Of a stretch of DNA of 64,000 bases, positions 27,970-39,562 are shown piece after piece. This DNA is from Pigmentiphaga litoralis (GTDB lineage Bacteria; Pseudomonadota; Gammaproteobacteria; Burkholderiales; Burkholderiaceae_B). The notes under the pieces are model-generated. The model was given only the letters and a program-made list of their open reading frames with translations. It was not told the origin of the DNA and did not search any database. The stretch's first letter is position 1, and every line of letters begins with the position of its first letter. Made by a program: the position numbers and the translations under genes. The stretch is from contig NZ_JACCBP010000001.1 of NCBI RefSeq assembly GCF_013408655.1, forward strand, positions 62,001 through 126,000. Direction: 5' to 3'.

Positions 27970-30891
27970 ATGTCGAGTAACACTGTCGCCCAGTTCGCCA
28001 CCGAGCTGAAACTGCCTGCAAACGTGCTGTTGGATCAATTGCGCGCCGCTGGTGTAAGCATCAAGTCGGTTGACGATACCGTCACCGAAAGCGACAAGGC
28101 ACAACTGCTCGAATCGTTGCGCCGTGCCCACGGCGCCACCGAAGGCAAGAAGATCACGGTGACTCGCAAGCAAACGTCCGAGATCAAGCAGTCGGACGCC
28201 ACGGGCAAGGCACGCACGATCCAGGTGGAAGTTCGCAAGAAGCGCGTGTTCATCAAGCGTGACAATCCTGATGGTACGGAACTCGACGGCGCTGCCGCCG
28301 TGCGCGACGACGACGTCGCGGCCGTGCCGGAAGAAGACGATAGCGCGCTGCTGGCGCGCGAGGCTGAACGTCAGGCCAAGGAAGAAGCCGAAGCCAAGGC
28401 ACGCGCCGAAGCCGAAGCCAGGGAACAGCAAGAAGCCGAAGCACGGCTGCGCGAAGCGGAAGAACAGGCCCGCGTCGCAGCTGAAGCCGCCGAGCGCGCC
28501 GCCAAGGAAGCAGAGGCCGCCGCTGCGGCCGCTGCCGCCCGCGAGCAGGCGCAACCTGCTCCGGCGGCCCCGGTCAATTCCACCCAGCCTGCCACGCCCG
28601 AGGGAGGGGCTGCAGTGAGCGATGTCGTAGTGAACAAGGCGGTTTCCAGTGCGGAAGCCGCGCGTATCAAGGCCGACGAGGCCCGCAAGAACGCCGACGA
28701 AATCCGCAAGGCGGACGCCAAGGCGCAGGAAGTGCGCGCCAACGCCCGCCAGGCTGCAGAAGCCGAAGCCGCCGCGTTGCGCCAGATGCTGAGCCGTCCG
28801 CGCAACAAGGTGCTGCATGCCCCTGCGCCGACGCCGCCGGCAGCACCTGCTGCGCCCGCCGCGCCGATTGCCGGCACCTTGCACAAGCCTGCCGGCAAGC
28901 CGGGCCAGGAAACCAAGGAAGCCGTCAAGAAAGACGACAAGCCCGCAGCGCCTGGCAAGAAGGTCATCAAGACCGGTGCCGTGGCCTCGACCTGGTCGGA
29001 AGACGCCGCACGCAAGAAGGCGCTCAAGACACGCGGCGACGCATCCTCGGGCACCAGCCGTGACGGCTGGCGTGGGGGTGGCCGCGGCAAGAGCCGTCAT
29101 CAGCAGGACAACCGTTCGGCGCCGGCTGCCGAAAGCATCGTGCGCGAAGTGCACGTGCCGGAAACCATTTCCGTCTCGGATCTGGCTCACAAGATGGCCG
29201 TGAAGGCTGCCGAAGTGATCAAGGTCCTGATGAAGATGGGCCAGATGGTCACCATCAACCAGGTGCTCGATCAGGAAACCGGCATGATCGTGGTCGAAGA
29301 ACTCGGCCACACCGCCATCGCCGCGAAGCTGGACGATCCGGAAGCTTTCCTGGACGAAACGCCTGTGTCGTCGGAAGTGGTCGAGATGCCTCGTGCACCG
29401 GTCGTGACCGTCATGGGCCACGTCGACCACGGCAAGACCTCGCTGCTGGACTACATCCGTCGCGCCAAGGTTGCGTCGGGTGAAGCCGGCGGGATCACGC
29501 AGCACATCGGCGCGTACCACGTGCAGACCGAGCGCGGCATGGTCACCTTCCTTGACACCCCGGGTCACGAGGCCTTCACGGCCATGCGTGCTCGCGGCGC
29601 CAAGGCAACGGACATCGTGATTCTGGTCGTGGCGGCCGACGACGGCGTGATGCCGCAAACGAAGGAAGCCATTCACCACGCCAAGGCAGCAGGTGTGCCG
29701 ATCGTGGTGGCGATCAACAAGATCGACAAGCCGGACGCCAACCTGGAACGTGTGAAGCAGGAACTGGTTGCCGAAGAAGTGGTGCCGGAAGAGTACGGCG
29801 GCGATGCGCCCTTCGTGGGTGTGTCGGCCAAGACCGGTGCCGGTATCGACGATCTGCTGGAACAGCTGCTGCTGCAAGCCGAAGTGCTGGAACTGAAAGC
29901 GCCGGTCGAAACCGCCGCCAAGGGCCTGGTCATCGAAGCCAAGCTGGACAAGGGCCGCGGCCCGGTCGCCACGATCCTGGTGCAGAGCGGTACGCTCAAG
30001 CGCGGCGACGTGGTGCTGGCCGGCGCAAGCTTCGGCCGTGTCCGCGCCATGCTGGACGAATTGGGCAAGCCGATTTCGGAAGCGGGTCCGTCGATCCCTG
30101 TCGAGATCCAGGGCCTGACTGACGTGCCGGCCGCAGGTGACGAACTGATTGTGCTGAGCGACGAGCGCAAGGCGCGCGAAATCGCGATGTTCCGTCAGGG
30201 CAAGTTCCGCGACGTCAAGCTGGCTCGCCAGCAGGCCGCGAAGCTCGAAACGCTGTTCGACAACATCGGCGAAGGCGTGCAGACGCTGGCGTTGATCGTG
30301 AAGACCGACGTGCAGGGTTCGCAGGAAGCGCTGGTGCAGGCACTGACCAAGCTGTCGACCGACGAAGTCCGTGTGCAGGTCGTGCATGCGGCCGTGGGCG
30401 GCATCTCGGAAAGCGACGTCAACCTGGCTATCGCCTCGAAGGCAGTCGTGATCGGCTTCAACGTGCGTGCCGATGCAGGCTCGAAGAAGCTGGCCGAAAA
30501 CAACGGCGTGGATCTGCGCTACTACAACATCATTTACGACGCGGTCGACGAAGTGAAGTCCGCCATGTCGGGAATGCTGGCGCCAGAAAAGCGCGAAGAG
30601 ATCATCGGCCTGGTCGAGATCCGCGAAGTCTATGCGGTATCCCGTATCGGCAACGTCGCCGGTTGTATGGTCCTCGACGGCCTCGTGCGTCGCAGCTCGC
30701 AGGTTCGCCTGCTGCGCAACAACGTGGTGCAGTGGACTGGCGAGATCGAATCGCTCCGTCGCTTCAAGGATGACGTGCGCGAGGTCAAGTCCGGCTTCGA
30801 TTGCGGTATCACGCTGCGTAACAACAATGACATCGCGGTGGGTGACCAGCTCGAAGTGTTTGAAGTCAAGGAAGTGGCGCGTACGCTGTAA
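27970..30891 (+). CDS. infB: Translation initiation factor IF-2
   Basis: A 973-residue GTPase that brings fMet-tRNA to the 30S subunit. Layout: IF2-N subdomain (1-50), a long Ala/Glu/Lys-rich helical linker (about 95-330), a second IF2-N subdomain (about 390-445), the G domain with [10 protein letters not shown] (G1), DTPGHEAF (G3) and NKIDK (G4), and C-terminal domains to the end. The start is the ATG at 27970, giving [15 protein letters not shown], the conserved N-terminus; the 16 codons upstream are not conserved. GGGGAAGAG lies upstream. Its partner, the initiator tRNA, is also in this window. Confidence 0.97.
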   Translation: MSSNTVAQFATELKLPANVLLDQLRAAGVSIKSVDDTVTESDKAQLLESLRRAHGATEGKKITVTRKQTSEIKQSDATGKARTIQVEVRKKRVFIKRDNPDGTELDGAAAVRDDDVAAVPEEDDSALLAREAERQAKEEAEAKARAEAEAREQQEAEARLREAEEQARVAAEAAERAAKEAEAAAAAAAAREQAQPAPAAPVNSTQPATPEGGAAVSDVVVNKAVSSAEAARIKADEARKNADEIRKADAKAQEVRANARQAAEAEAAALRQMLSRPRNKVLHAPAPTPPAAPAAPAAPIAGTLHKPAGKPGQETKEAVKKDDKPAAPGKKVIKTGAVASTWSEDAARKKALKTRGDASSGTSRDGWRGGGRGKSRHQQDNRSAPAAESIVREVHVPETISVSDLAHKMAVKAAEVIKVLMKMGQMVTINQVLDQETGMIVVEELGHTAIAAKLDDPEAFLDETPVSSEVVEMPRAPVVTVMGHVDHGKTSLLDYIRRAKVASGEAGGITQHIGAYHVQTERGMVTFLDTPGHEAFTAMRARGAKATDIVILVVAADDGVMPQTKEAIHHAKAAGVPIVVAINKIDKPDANLERVKQELVAEEVVPEEYGGDAPFVGVSAKTGAGIDDLLEQLLLQAEVLELKAPVETAAKGLVIEAKLDKGRGPVATILVQSGTLKRGDVVLAGASFGRVRAMLDELGKPISEAGPSIPVEIQGLTDVPAAGDELIVLSDERKAREIAMFRQGKFRDVKLARQQAAKLETLFDNIGEGVQTLALIVKTDVQGSQEALVQALTKLSTDEVRVQVVHAAVGGISESDVNLAIASKAVVIGFNVRADAGSKKLAENNGVDLRYYNIIYDAVDEVKSAMSGMLAPEKREEIIGLVEIREVYAVSRIGNVAGCMVLDGLVRRSSQVRLLRNNVVQWTGEIESLRRFKDDVREVKSGFDCGITLRNNNDIAVGDQLEVFEVKEVARTL

Positions 30892-30911
30892 GAAGCGTCC
30901 CGCCCATCAAG

Positions 30912-31388
30912 ATGAGTCGTCACAAGCAACAGAAAAAAATCCCCGGCGGCCGCCTGTTGCGGCTCGCCGACCAGATCCAGAAGGATCTGGCCGAAATGAT
31001 TCAGCGCGAGATTCCGATCTCGCGTGCAGGATTGATCACGCTCAGCGAAGTCGAGCTGTCGGCGGATTATGCCCACGCCCAGGTGTATTTCACGGTGATG
31101 GGCGCCGAACCCGACGTCGCTGTCGCGGCTTTGAACGAAAAGGCCGGCTACCTGCATTCGCTGCTGTTCAAGCGTCTGCACATCCACACGGTGCCGACCC
31201 TGCATTTCCATTACGACGAACAACGGTCGCGCGGCATGGTCATGGCGCATCTGATCAACCAGGCCAACACGCCCGGCGTGCTGGCTGACGAGGTCATGCC
31301 TGCCGGCCCGATGGATGCGACCGACGACGATGCGCGTCTGGAGATTTCTCCGGCGGAACCTCACGTCCCTGACGACCAGCGCGGCTAA
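30912..31388 (+). CDS. rbfA: 30S ribosome-binding factor RbfA
   Basis: A 158-residue KH-fold protein that binds the immature 30S subunit and helps process the 16S rRNA 5' end; needed for cold growth in E. coli. The family core is [18 protein letters not shown] and [16 protein letters not shown], and [11 protein letters not shown] near residue 97. The last 30 residues are acidic and unconserved. It starts 20 bp after infB and ends 35 bp before truB. Confidence 0.95.
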   Translation: MSRHKQQKKIPGGRLLRLADQIQKDLAEMIQREIPISRAGLITLSEVELSADYAHAQVYFTVMGAEPDVAVAALNEKAGYLHSLLFKRLHIHTVPTLHFHYDEQRSRGMVMAHLINQANTPGVLADEVMPAGPMDATDDDARLEISPAEPHVPDDQRG

Positions 31389-31423
31389 GCCGTCGCTGCG
31401 TCCATTTTTTCTCGACGATTCCG

Positions 31424-32379
31424 ATGGCTTCCCGACGCGGGTGTGCGCTCGACGGTGTGTTGTTGCTGGACAAGCCAGAAGGCCTGTCGAGCAACCACGC
31501 ATTGCAGCGGGCAAGGCGCATCCTGGATGCGCGCAAGGCGGGGCATACGGGAACACTTGACCCGTTCGCCACTGGATTGATGGTCCTGTGTTTCGGCGAG
31601 GCCACCAAGTTTTCCGCCGACATGTTCCATGCCGACAAGACCTACGTGGCCGATGTGGTGCTGCGGGAAGAGACCGACACGGGCGACCGGACCGGTCTGC
31701 CGGTGACCTACGACGGCCAGGTGGTCGACGCCCCGGTGGACGAGGAAAAGATCCGCGCCGTCCTGTCACGCTTCGTCGGTAGCATCGATCAGTTGCCGCC
31801 GATGTATTCGGCGCTCAAGCGCGATGGCAAGCCGCTGTACGAATACGCGCGGCAGGGCATCGAGCTGGAACGCGAGACGCGGCGCATCACCATTTTTTCG
31901 ATTGAATTGCTGTCTTGCACCGAATCCGGTTTTTCGATGGAAGTCAGTTGCAGCAAGGGCACCTATATCCGCACATTGGCGCAGGATATCGGTCGCATGC
32001 TGGGATGCGGCGCGCATCTTGGCGCGCTGCGCAGGACCCGCACGGCGGGTTTCGACATCGGCCAGGCAGTCACGCTGGAAGGTCTTGAAGCCTTGGACGT
32101 GGCGGCGACGGCGCTGATGCCCATCGAAGCCCTGCTCGCGCCCCTGCCGGTGGTCACCATCGATCAGGCCAGGGCAGCGAAGTTCATGCAGGGCCAAAAA
32201 CTACAGATCGAGACAGAAGGGCAGACGGCAGGCGACGCTACGGCGATCACCGGGCCGGATGCGGAAACGATTTTGACAAGGGCGCGTGTGCACGGCCCTG
32301 ACAGCAAATTTCTGGGAACGGCACGCTGCATAGGCGGTTGGCTGCAGCCCGACAGATTGATTTCTTTCAAGGAAACGAC

Positions 32380-32383
<4 letters not shown>
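31424..32383 (+). CDS. truB: tRNA pseudouridine(55) synthase TruB
   Basis: A 319-residue enzyme that makes pseudouridine 55 in the T-loop of tRNAs. The catalytic Asp46 is in GHTGTLDPFATG (40-51); the start of the catalytic domain is DGVLLLDKPEGLSSN (10-24), and the C-terminal part carries the PUA-like region. Length is usual. The stop overlaps the typA start (ATGA at 32380-32383), so typA is translationally coupled to the translation operon. Confidence 0.96.
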
Positions 32384-34200
<1,817 letters not shown>

Positions 34201-34221
34201 TCCTTGGGTTGTCGGGTAGAA

Positions 34222-34249
34222 AAGAAAGAGGCTTCGGCCTCTTTTTTTT
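34222..34249 (+). terminator. Intrinsic terminator after typA
   Basis: AAAGAGGC-TTCG-GCCTCTTT with a UUCG tetraloop and a long T-run; end of the rimP-typA operon. Confidence 0.95.
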
Positions 34250-34353
34250 CGTCTGTTTGCGGCGTCCCGGCGGCGCAAGGGCCGGGCGTCCGTCATGTAC
34301 GGTTGGTGATGCAGCGTGCTTTCATGCTCGACGGTAAGACGGTGTTCAGGACC

Positions 34354-34371
34354 CCGTCAGTGAACCGTCAT
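34354..34371 (+). promoter_or_regulatory. Candidate Pho box
   Basis: CCGTCAG-TGAA-CCGTCAT: two 7-bp repeats separated by 4 bp, the spacing of PhoB sites (consensus CTGTCAT repeats). It lies upstream of a lipoprotein and a phospholipase C, a classical phosphate-starvation gene. No good -10 element sits at the usual distance, so the call is tentative. Confidence 0.4.
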
Positions 34372-34372
34372 C

Positions 34373-34386
34373 GCTCATTAATGAGC
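34373..34386. promoter_or_regulatory. 14-bp perfect palindrome
   Basis: GCTCATTAATGAGC, directly after the possible Pho box and about 90 bp before the lipoprotein start. AT-rich centre; may be an operator. Confidence 0.35.
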
Positions 34387-34475
34387 ATGTTCATTTTTAT
34401 GCAACAGTGGATGTCTACGCTGCGAGCCTTGTTGTTCACACAACACGACACGACCCGTCCCGGAGACCGCACTTC

Positions 34476-34664
34476 ATGTCCACGCCTTGCCTTGTCCCTT
34501 CCACGCCGTCCCGCCCGCCGGCCGACGCCTTCAAGCGCGCGCTGATGGCGCTGGTACTTCCGCTATGCCTTACCCTGTCTGCCTGTGGTGGGGACGATGA
34601 TTCAGGATCGAACGGCGGCACGCCCGCAACCAGCCCGGCGCCGCAGATGAAATGCGCGCCCTGA
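34476..34664 (+). CDS. Small putative lipoprotein
   Basis: 62 residues: a hydrophobic helix (about 23-37) ending in the lipobox LSAC, then GGDDDSGSNGG and a Pro/Thr-rich tail ending MKCAP. This would be lipidated and anchored to a membrane as a peptide of about 25 residues. GGAG lies 11 bp before the ATG. No family is recognised. In the -1 frame, coding-like sequence continues another 19 codons (to the stop at 34715-34717), so this may be the remnant of a longer lipoprotein gene. It stands 107 bp before the phospholipase gene. Confidence 0.5.
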   Translation: MSTPCLVPSTPSRPPADAFKRALMALVLPLCLTLSACGGDDDSGSNGGTPATSPAPQMKCAP

Positions 34665-34771
34665 TCGGCCAGGGGACGCTCCCCGGCCGCCGCACTCAGG
34701 CTGTGCGCTTCGACTGACTGACTACCCGTTCACCCGCGCGCCCCGTGCGCTGCCCAGACCCAAAGACACCC

Positions 34772-36997
34772 ATGACCGAATCGCTTTCACGCCGCCGCTT
34801 CCTGCGCAACACCGCCACCGCCGCAGGCGCGACCATGGCGTTCTCGATGTTTCCGCCGTCCATCCGCAAGGCCCTGGCCATTGCTGCGAACAACCGCACC
34901 GGCACGATCCAGGACGTCGAGCACATCGTTATCTTCATGCAGGAAAACCGGTCGTTCGACCACTACTTCGGCACGATGCAAGGCGTGCGCGGCTTTGCCG
35001 ATCGTTTCCCGATCCCGGTAGCCGACTCGCCCGACTTCAGCAACAAGACCGTCTGGTACCAACGTTATGAAACGGCCGCCACCGGCGCGCCGCGCGTGCT
35101 GGCGCCGCAGCACAACGACACCACGCAGAACTTTGCGTTGATCCGCACGGCCGGCACGCCGCACTTGTTCCCCGACGCGCAAGACGCCTGGGACGACGGC
35201 AAGATGACCAACTGGCCCGACTACAAGCGCCCCGCGTCGATGGTGTACTACAAGGAAGCGGACATTCCGTTCCAGTTCGCGTTGGCCAACGCGTTTACGG
35301 TGGGCGACGCGAACCACTCGTCATTCAGTGGCGGCACCAACCCGAACCGCTGCTTTCTGTACACCGGCACCAACCACGGCAAGGACGACCCGACCAAGCC
35401 CGGCGTCTATAACGGCCCGGCCGTGGACAACTCGTACAACACGCTCAAGAACGGCACGATCGGCGCCGGCTATACCTGGATGACGTATGCCGAACGCCTG
35501 GAAGACGCAGGGGTGAGCTGGCAGGTCTATCAGAACAACGAAAAAGAGTTCTATGCCTTGAACTCGCTGTTCGGCTTCAAGACCTTCCGCGAGGCCAATG
35601 CGGCCAGCACGCCCACCGTGTCGCCCACCCGCACGCCGCGTCAGCAGGCCCTGTACGAAAAGGGCATCAAGACGCGCGACCTGGACCTGCTCAAGGCGGA
35701 TGTGATCGCCGGCAAGCTGCCGAAGGTGAGCTGGGTCTGCGCAACTTCGTCCGGTTCGGAACACCCCAGCGCGTCGAGCCCGGCGCAAGGCGCGGCCTAT
35801 ACCGCGCAAGTGCTGGACGCGCTGACCGCCAATCCGGAGGTGTGGAGCAAGACGGTGTTGATCCTGAACTTCGACGAGAACGACGGCCTGTTCGATCACA
35901 TGCCGCCGCCCGCGCCGCCGTCCTATCTGCAATACGACGCCAGCCCGGCGATCGCCCGATTGGCCGGCGCCACCACCGTGGACGCCAGCGATGAATACCT
36001 GGGCGAAGACATCGGCGGCATCAAAGCCGTTGAGAACTACAAGCATCGTCCGTATGGCCTCGGCCCGCGCGTGCCGCTGTATGTGATCTCGCCGTGGAGC
36101 AAGGGCGGCTGGGTCAACTCGCAGGTGTTCGACCAGACATCGACCATCCGTTTTGTCGAAGCGCGCTTTGGCGTGAAGGAACCCAACATCAGCCCGTGGC
36201 GCCGTGCCGTGGTGGGCGACCTGACGTCCTGCTTCAACTTCGTCAACCCGAATGACGACGATGTGGTCAAGACCTTCCCGGAAACCGCCACCCGCGATGC
36301 CGCCAGCCGCGCGCTTGGCAAGACCACGACACCGGCTCCGTCGGCCCAGGTGGTGCTGCCCGTGCAGGCGACCGGCACCCGCAAGTCGCGCGCCTTGCCG
36401 TACGAGCTGCACACCAGCAGCGTCGCTGCCGTGGGGGCAGGCAAGGTCGATCTGATCTTTGCCAACAGCGGCGCAGCCGCCGCCGTCTTTCACGTGTATG
36501 ACCGCAAGCATCTGGACGCCGCGCCCCGCCGCTACACGGTCGAAGCCGCTAAGCAGTTGACCGGGTCGTGGGATGTGGCCGCCGACAAGGGCGCCTACGA
36601 TCTGTGGGTGCTGGGACCGAACGGTTTCCATCGCCACTTCACGGGCACTGTGGCCGCGTCCGGCGCCAATCCGGAAGTGCAGGTCTGCTACGCGCCAGCC
36701 GAGAATCAGGTCTGGGTCAAGGTGCACAACACCGGGACGGCCGCAGCTAGCGTGTCGATCAAGTCCAACGCGTACCGCACCGATGGTCCGTGGACGCTGT
36801 CGGTTGCGCCGCAGGGCGAGGGCGTGCAGAGCTGGACGCTGGCGGACAGCGGCGGCTGGTACGACTTTACCGTGACGGTGCCGGGCGTGGCGGGCTACAG
36901 CCGCCGCTTTGCAGGCCGCCTGGAAACCGGCAAGGACTCCGTGTCTGACCCGGCCATGGGCGGCACCGCGATCGGGGAGCAGGTGAAAGTGGCGTGA
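34772..36997 (+). CDS. Phosphocholine-specific phospholipase C, Tat-exported
   Basis: A 741-residue enzyme of the acid phosphatase-like phospholipase C family (PlcH/PlcN type), which cleaves phosphatidylcholine. A twin-arginine signal (SRRRFLRN, residues 5-12) directs folded export. The catalytic domain begins with HIVIFMQENRSFDHYFGTMQ (about 51-70), the family's metal-binding signature, and runs to about 500; two C-terminal beta-rich domains (about 535-620, 640-725) are usual for this family. The ATG at 34772 is chosen because the Tat motif then starts at residue 5. Whether it is haemolytic cannot be told. The possible Pho box upstream fits regulation by phosphate. Confidence 0.9.
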   Translation: MTESLSRRRFLRNTATAAGATMAFSMFPPSIRKALAIAANNRTGTIQDVEHIVIFMQENRSFDHYFGTMQGVRGFADRFPIPVADSPDFSNKTVWYQRYETAATGAPRVLAPQHNDTTQNFALIRTAGTPHLFPDAQDAWDDGKMTNWPDYKRPASMVYYKEADIPFQFALANAFTVGDANHSSFSGGTNPNRCFLYTGTNHGKDDPTKPGVYNGPAVDNSYNTLKNGTIGAGYTWMTYAERLEDAGVSWQVYQNNEKEFYALNSLFGFKTFREANAASTPTVSPTRTPRQQALYEKGIKTRDLDLLKADVIAGKLPKVSWVCATSSGSEHPSASSPAQGAAYTAQVLDALTANPEVWSKTVLILNFDENDGLFDHMPPPAPPSYLQYDASPAIARLAGATTVDASDEYLGEDIGGIKAVENYKHRPYGLGPRVPLYVISPWSKGGWVNSQVFDQTSTIRFVEARFGVKEPNISPWRRAVVGDLTSCFNFVNPNDDDVVKTFPETATRDAASRALGKTTTPAPSAQVVLPVQATGTRKSRALPYELHTSSVAAVGAGKVDLIFANSGAAAAVFHVYDRKHLDAAPRRYTVEAAKQLTGSWDVAADKGAYDLWVLGPNGFHRHFTGTVAASGANPEVQVCYAPAENQVWVKVHNTGTAAASVSIKSNAYRTDGPWTLSVAPQGEGVQSWTLADSGGWYDFTVTVPGVAGYSRRFAGRLETGKDSVSDPAMGGTAIGEQVKVA

Positions 36998-37061
36998 TGA
37001 TTCGCGCTACAGATCTTTGACGCGCTGCCGATAACCCCCGTACATGAATACGTAATAGCAC

Positions 37062-37093
37062 GAACATCCACCGCCGCCCTGGCGGGGATGTTC
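37062..37093 (+). other. Strong hairpin before chemoreceptor start
   Basis: GAACATCC-A-CCGCC / GGCGG-GGATGTTC: 13 base pairs with one bulged A and a 5-nt loop. There is no T-run, so it is not a classical terminator. It covers an in-frame ATG at 37088, making the ATG at 37115 the likelier start. Confidence 0.65.
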
Positions 37094-37114
37094 ATGCAGG
37101 CAACAGGGGATGGC

Positions 37115-38827
37115 ATGAGCGCAGTACTGCACGATTCGGGAATTTCCATGGCCGCGGAGCCGCGGGCGGCCAAGGCGCCACGCACGGGTGGATCCACCCT
37201 GCGCACCAAGCTTTTTGCCATGGTCGCACTGGCCGTGGTGTTGTTGGTGGGCGTGCAGGCATGGTCCATCTACAGCGAACGCGAATTGATGGTCGCCACC
37301 AAGCGGACCGAAATCACGTCCGTGGCCCAATCGGCCTGGGGCGTCGTTAATCACTTCTACCAGCAGCAACAAGCCGGCAAGCTGTCGCAGGAAGCGGCCC
37401 AGGCCGCTGCCATCGAATCGCTGATGGGCATGCGCTACGGCGGCGTCGACGGCCGGTCCGAATACATTTTCGTCACGGCATCAAGCGGCATCATCGTCAT
37501 GAACGGCGGCAACCCGTCGTTTGCCGGCTCCAATTCCATTACCCGCAGCGGCGACAAGCGCGATCCGACAGCCGTCATGGCGGAACGGATGGCGGCCATG
37601 CGCGCCGGTGGCGGCACCAGCTTCATCAACATCCAGTTCGTGCGCCCGGGCGGCACCGAACCGTCGCCCAAGCTGAACATCTACAAGCTGCATGAACCGT
37701 GGGGCTGGGCCATCGGCACCGGCGTCTTCATGGACGACCTGCAGGAAATGGTGCGTGAACGCATCATCCACGGCGCCATCCTGGCCGTGATCCTGACCCT
37801 GATCCTGCTGGCCGGCGGCTGGGTGATTTCGCGCAAGGTGCTGTCGCAGATCGGCGGCGAGCCGAGCGACGTGATTGCCGTCATGAACCGCGCCGCGCAT
37901 GGCGACCTGTCGCAACCGCTGCCGGACTCGACGCCGGGCAGCGTGCTGCATGGCTTTTCGACCATGTCGGGTTCGGTCCGTGGCCTGATCTCCAAGGTGC
38001 GTGACGAAGCCGTCGAAATGAAGCGGGACTCGCAGCGTATTGCCGAGTCGGTCGCGCAAGTGACGGCCGCGTCGTCGGCACAAAGCGACGCCACGTCGTC
38101 GATGGCCGCTGCCGTGGAAGAGCTGACCGTATCGGTCGCGCACATTTCCGACGCTGCCACCGAAACGCAGCGCAATTCCGAAGGCGTGGCGCAAAAGTGC
38201 CGCGACGGCGAAGTGCAGGTGACGGGTGCTGCCGATGGCATGAAGCGCATCGCCACCGCCGTGGGCGAAGCCTCGGAAAAGATCCGTGGCCTGGAAGCGC
38301 GCGCGCTGCAGATCAATTCGATTGCTGCGTCGATCAAGGAAATCGCGGGCCAGACCAATCTGCTGGCGTTGAACGCCGCGATCGAGGCGGCCCGTGCAGG
38401 CGAGCAGGGCCGTGGCTTCAGTGTCGTGGCCGACGAAGTGCGCAAGCTGGCCGAGCGGACCTCGTCCGCCACGGTGGAAATCGAAGAGATGGTCAGCGCC
38501 GTGCAGCGCGAGACGTCGGAATCGACCGAAACCATGGAGCACATCCTGCCGATGGTGACGGAAGGCACGCAACTGGCCGATCAGGTAGCCGTGTCGCTGC
38601 GCGAAATCCGCTTGAGCGCCGATGCGTCGCTGGAACGGGTGCGCGAAGTGGCCAATGCCACCAAGGAACAGTCGGCGGCCAGCACGTCGATCGCGCAGCA
38701 GGTGGAAAGCATTGCGCAGATGGTGGAAGAGACGACCGCTGCGATGGGTGAGACGGCCCGGTCGGCGCAGGAAATGCGCGACATGGCGGAACGCCTGGAT
38801 CGCCTGGTGGGTACGTTTAAGGTGTGA
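37115..38827 (+). CDS. Methyl-accepting chemotaxis protein with periplasmic Cache domain
   Basis: A 570-residue chemoreceptor. TM1 at about residues 33-52, a periplasmic single-Cache domain (about 55-205, with [20 protein letters not shown]), TM2 at about 222-243, a HAMP region, and a long helical signalling domain whose tip, [20 protein letters not shown], binds CheA/CheW. Single-Cache receptors often sense organic acids, but the ligand is unknown. The ATG at 37115 has AGGGG upstream; an ATG at 37088 is buried in a hairpin. It ends VGTFKV without a CheR-tethering pentapeptide. A single gene with its own terminator. Confidence 0.92.
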   Translation: MSAVLHDSGISMAAEPRAAKAPRTGGSTLRTKLFAMVALAVVLLVGVQAWSIYSERELMVATKRTEITSVAQSAWGVVNHFYQQQQAGKLSQEAAQAAAIESLMGMRYGGVDGRSEYIFVTASSGIIVMNGGNPSFAGSNSITRSGDKRDPTAVMAERMAAMRAGGGTSFINIQFVRPGGTEPSPKLNIYKLHEPWGWAIGTGVFMDDLQEMVRERIIHGAILAVILTLILLAGGWVISRKVLSQIGGEPSDVIAVMNRAAHGDLSQPLPDSTPGSVLHGFSTMSGSVRGLISKVRDEAVEMKRDSQRIAESVAQVTAASSAQSDATSSMAAAVEELTVSVAHISDAATETQRNSEGVAQKCRDGEVQVTGAADGMKRIATAVGEASEKIRGLEARALQINSIAASIKEIAGQTNLLALNAAIEAARAGEQGRGFSVVADEVRKLAERTSSATVEIEEMVSAVQRETSESTETMEHILPMVTEGTQLADQVAVSLREIRLSADASLERVREVANATKEQSAASTSIAQQVESIAQMVEETTAAMGETARSAQEMRDMAERLDRLVGTFKV

Positions 38828-38846
38828 TTGCGTTGAACGGATGACG

Positions 38847-38878
38847 AAAAAGCCGACTCGGTTGAGTCGGCTTTTTTT
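38847..38878 (+). terminator. Intrinsic terminator after chemoreceptor gene
   Basis: AAAAGCCGACTC-GGTT-GAGTCGGCTTTT with T-run; can serve the convergent acetyltransferase gene as well. Confidence 0.93.
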
Positions 38879-38905
38879 CGTCTTGCCGGGGTGATCGACG
38901 TTGGG

Positions 38906-39400
38906 TCAGTCCTTCTTTGCCAGCGACGTCAGCGCATCACCCGTCATGCGCACGATGCGCCATTCCGGCATCACCACCGCGCCCATCGCCTCGTAGAAAT
39001 CGATGGCCGGCTGGTTCCAGTCCAGCACGCTCCACTCGAAACGGGCGCAGCCGCGTTCCACGGCCAGCGCCGCTAGCCGCGTCAGCATCGCCTTGCCCAG
39101 CCCCTTCCCGCGATGATCGGGGTGCACGTACAGGTCTTCCAGATACAGCCCTTTGCGCCCAAGGAAGGTCGAGTAGTTGTGGAAGAAGAGGGCGTAACCG
39201 ATCACGGCGCCATCAACTTCGGCCGCCAGGCATTCCGCCGCCGGGTGGGGGCCGAACAGCGCGTCGTGCAGCAGTTCGTCCGTCGCGATGAACAGATGCG
39301 TGAGCTTTTCGTACTCGGCCAGGCCGCGCATCAGGTCGGTGATGGGGCCGACATCGGCAGGGGTGGCGGTGCGGACGAGCTGGGCGGGGAGGGCGGACAT
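38906..39400 (-). CDS. GNAT family N-acetyltransferase
   Basis: A 164-residue single-domain acetyltransferase. The acetyl-CoA-binding motif is seen as VHPDHRGKGLGKAML (residues about 92-106), preceded by YLEDLYV, and followed by FEWSVLDWNQPAIDFYEAMG. The layout resembles the diamine (spermidine/spermine) acetyltransferase group (SAT1-like), so a polyamine or related amine may be the substrate, but this is not certain. Convergent with the chemoreceptor gene. Confidence 0.88.
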   Translation of the reverse strand: MSALPAQLVRTATPADVGPITDLMRGLAEYEKLTHLFIATDELLHDALFGPHPAAECLAAEVDGAVIGYALFFHNYSTFLGRKGLYLEDLYVHPDHRGKGLGKAMLTRLAALAVERGCARFEWSVLDWNQPAIDFYEAMGAVVMPEWRIVRMTGDALTSLAKKD

Positions 39401-39523
39401 GGTGCTGGGGACGAGTGGGGGGAGGGGTCAGATTCTAGCTGACGCCTGGCGTTGCACCATGGCAATGTCCCTGGGATACGCCGCGTACGTAAAAGTATGA
39501 CAGGCATTCCCTCTTTCGGTAAC

Positions 39524-39542
39524 AATACGCGTTCTCATTTCC
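39524..39542 (+). promoter_or_regulatory. Candidate Fur box, first TonB receptor
   Basis: AATACGCGTTCTCATTTCC, about 10 of 19 to the Fur consensus, sharing the core GTTCTCATTT with the site before the second receptor. It ends 20 bp before the start codon. Confidence 0.5.
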
Positions 39543-39562
39543 ATTCGTCCCGGAACGCGTTC

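Noticed and set aside
26117..30387. Very long open frames on the minus strand (596 and 863 codons) opposite nusA and infB
   Set aside because: They are readings opposite highly conserved genes in G+C-rich DNA, rich in His/Arg/Gln, without domains or ribosome-binding sites.
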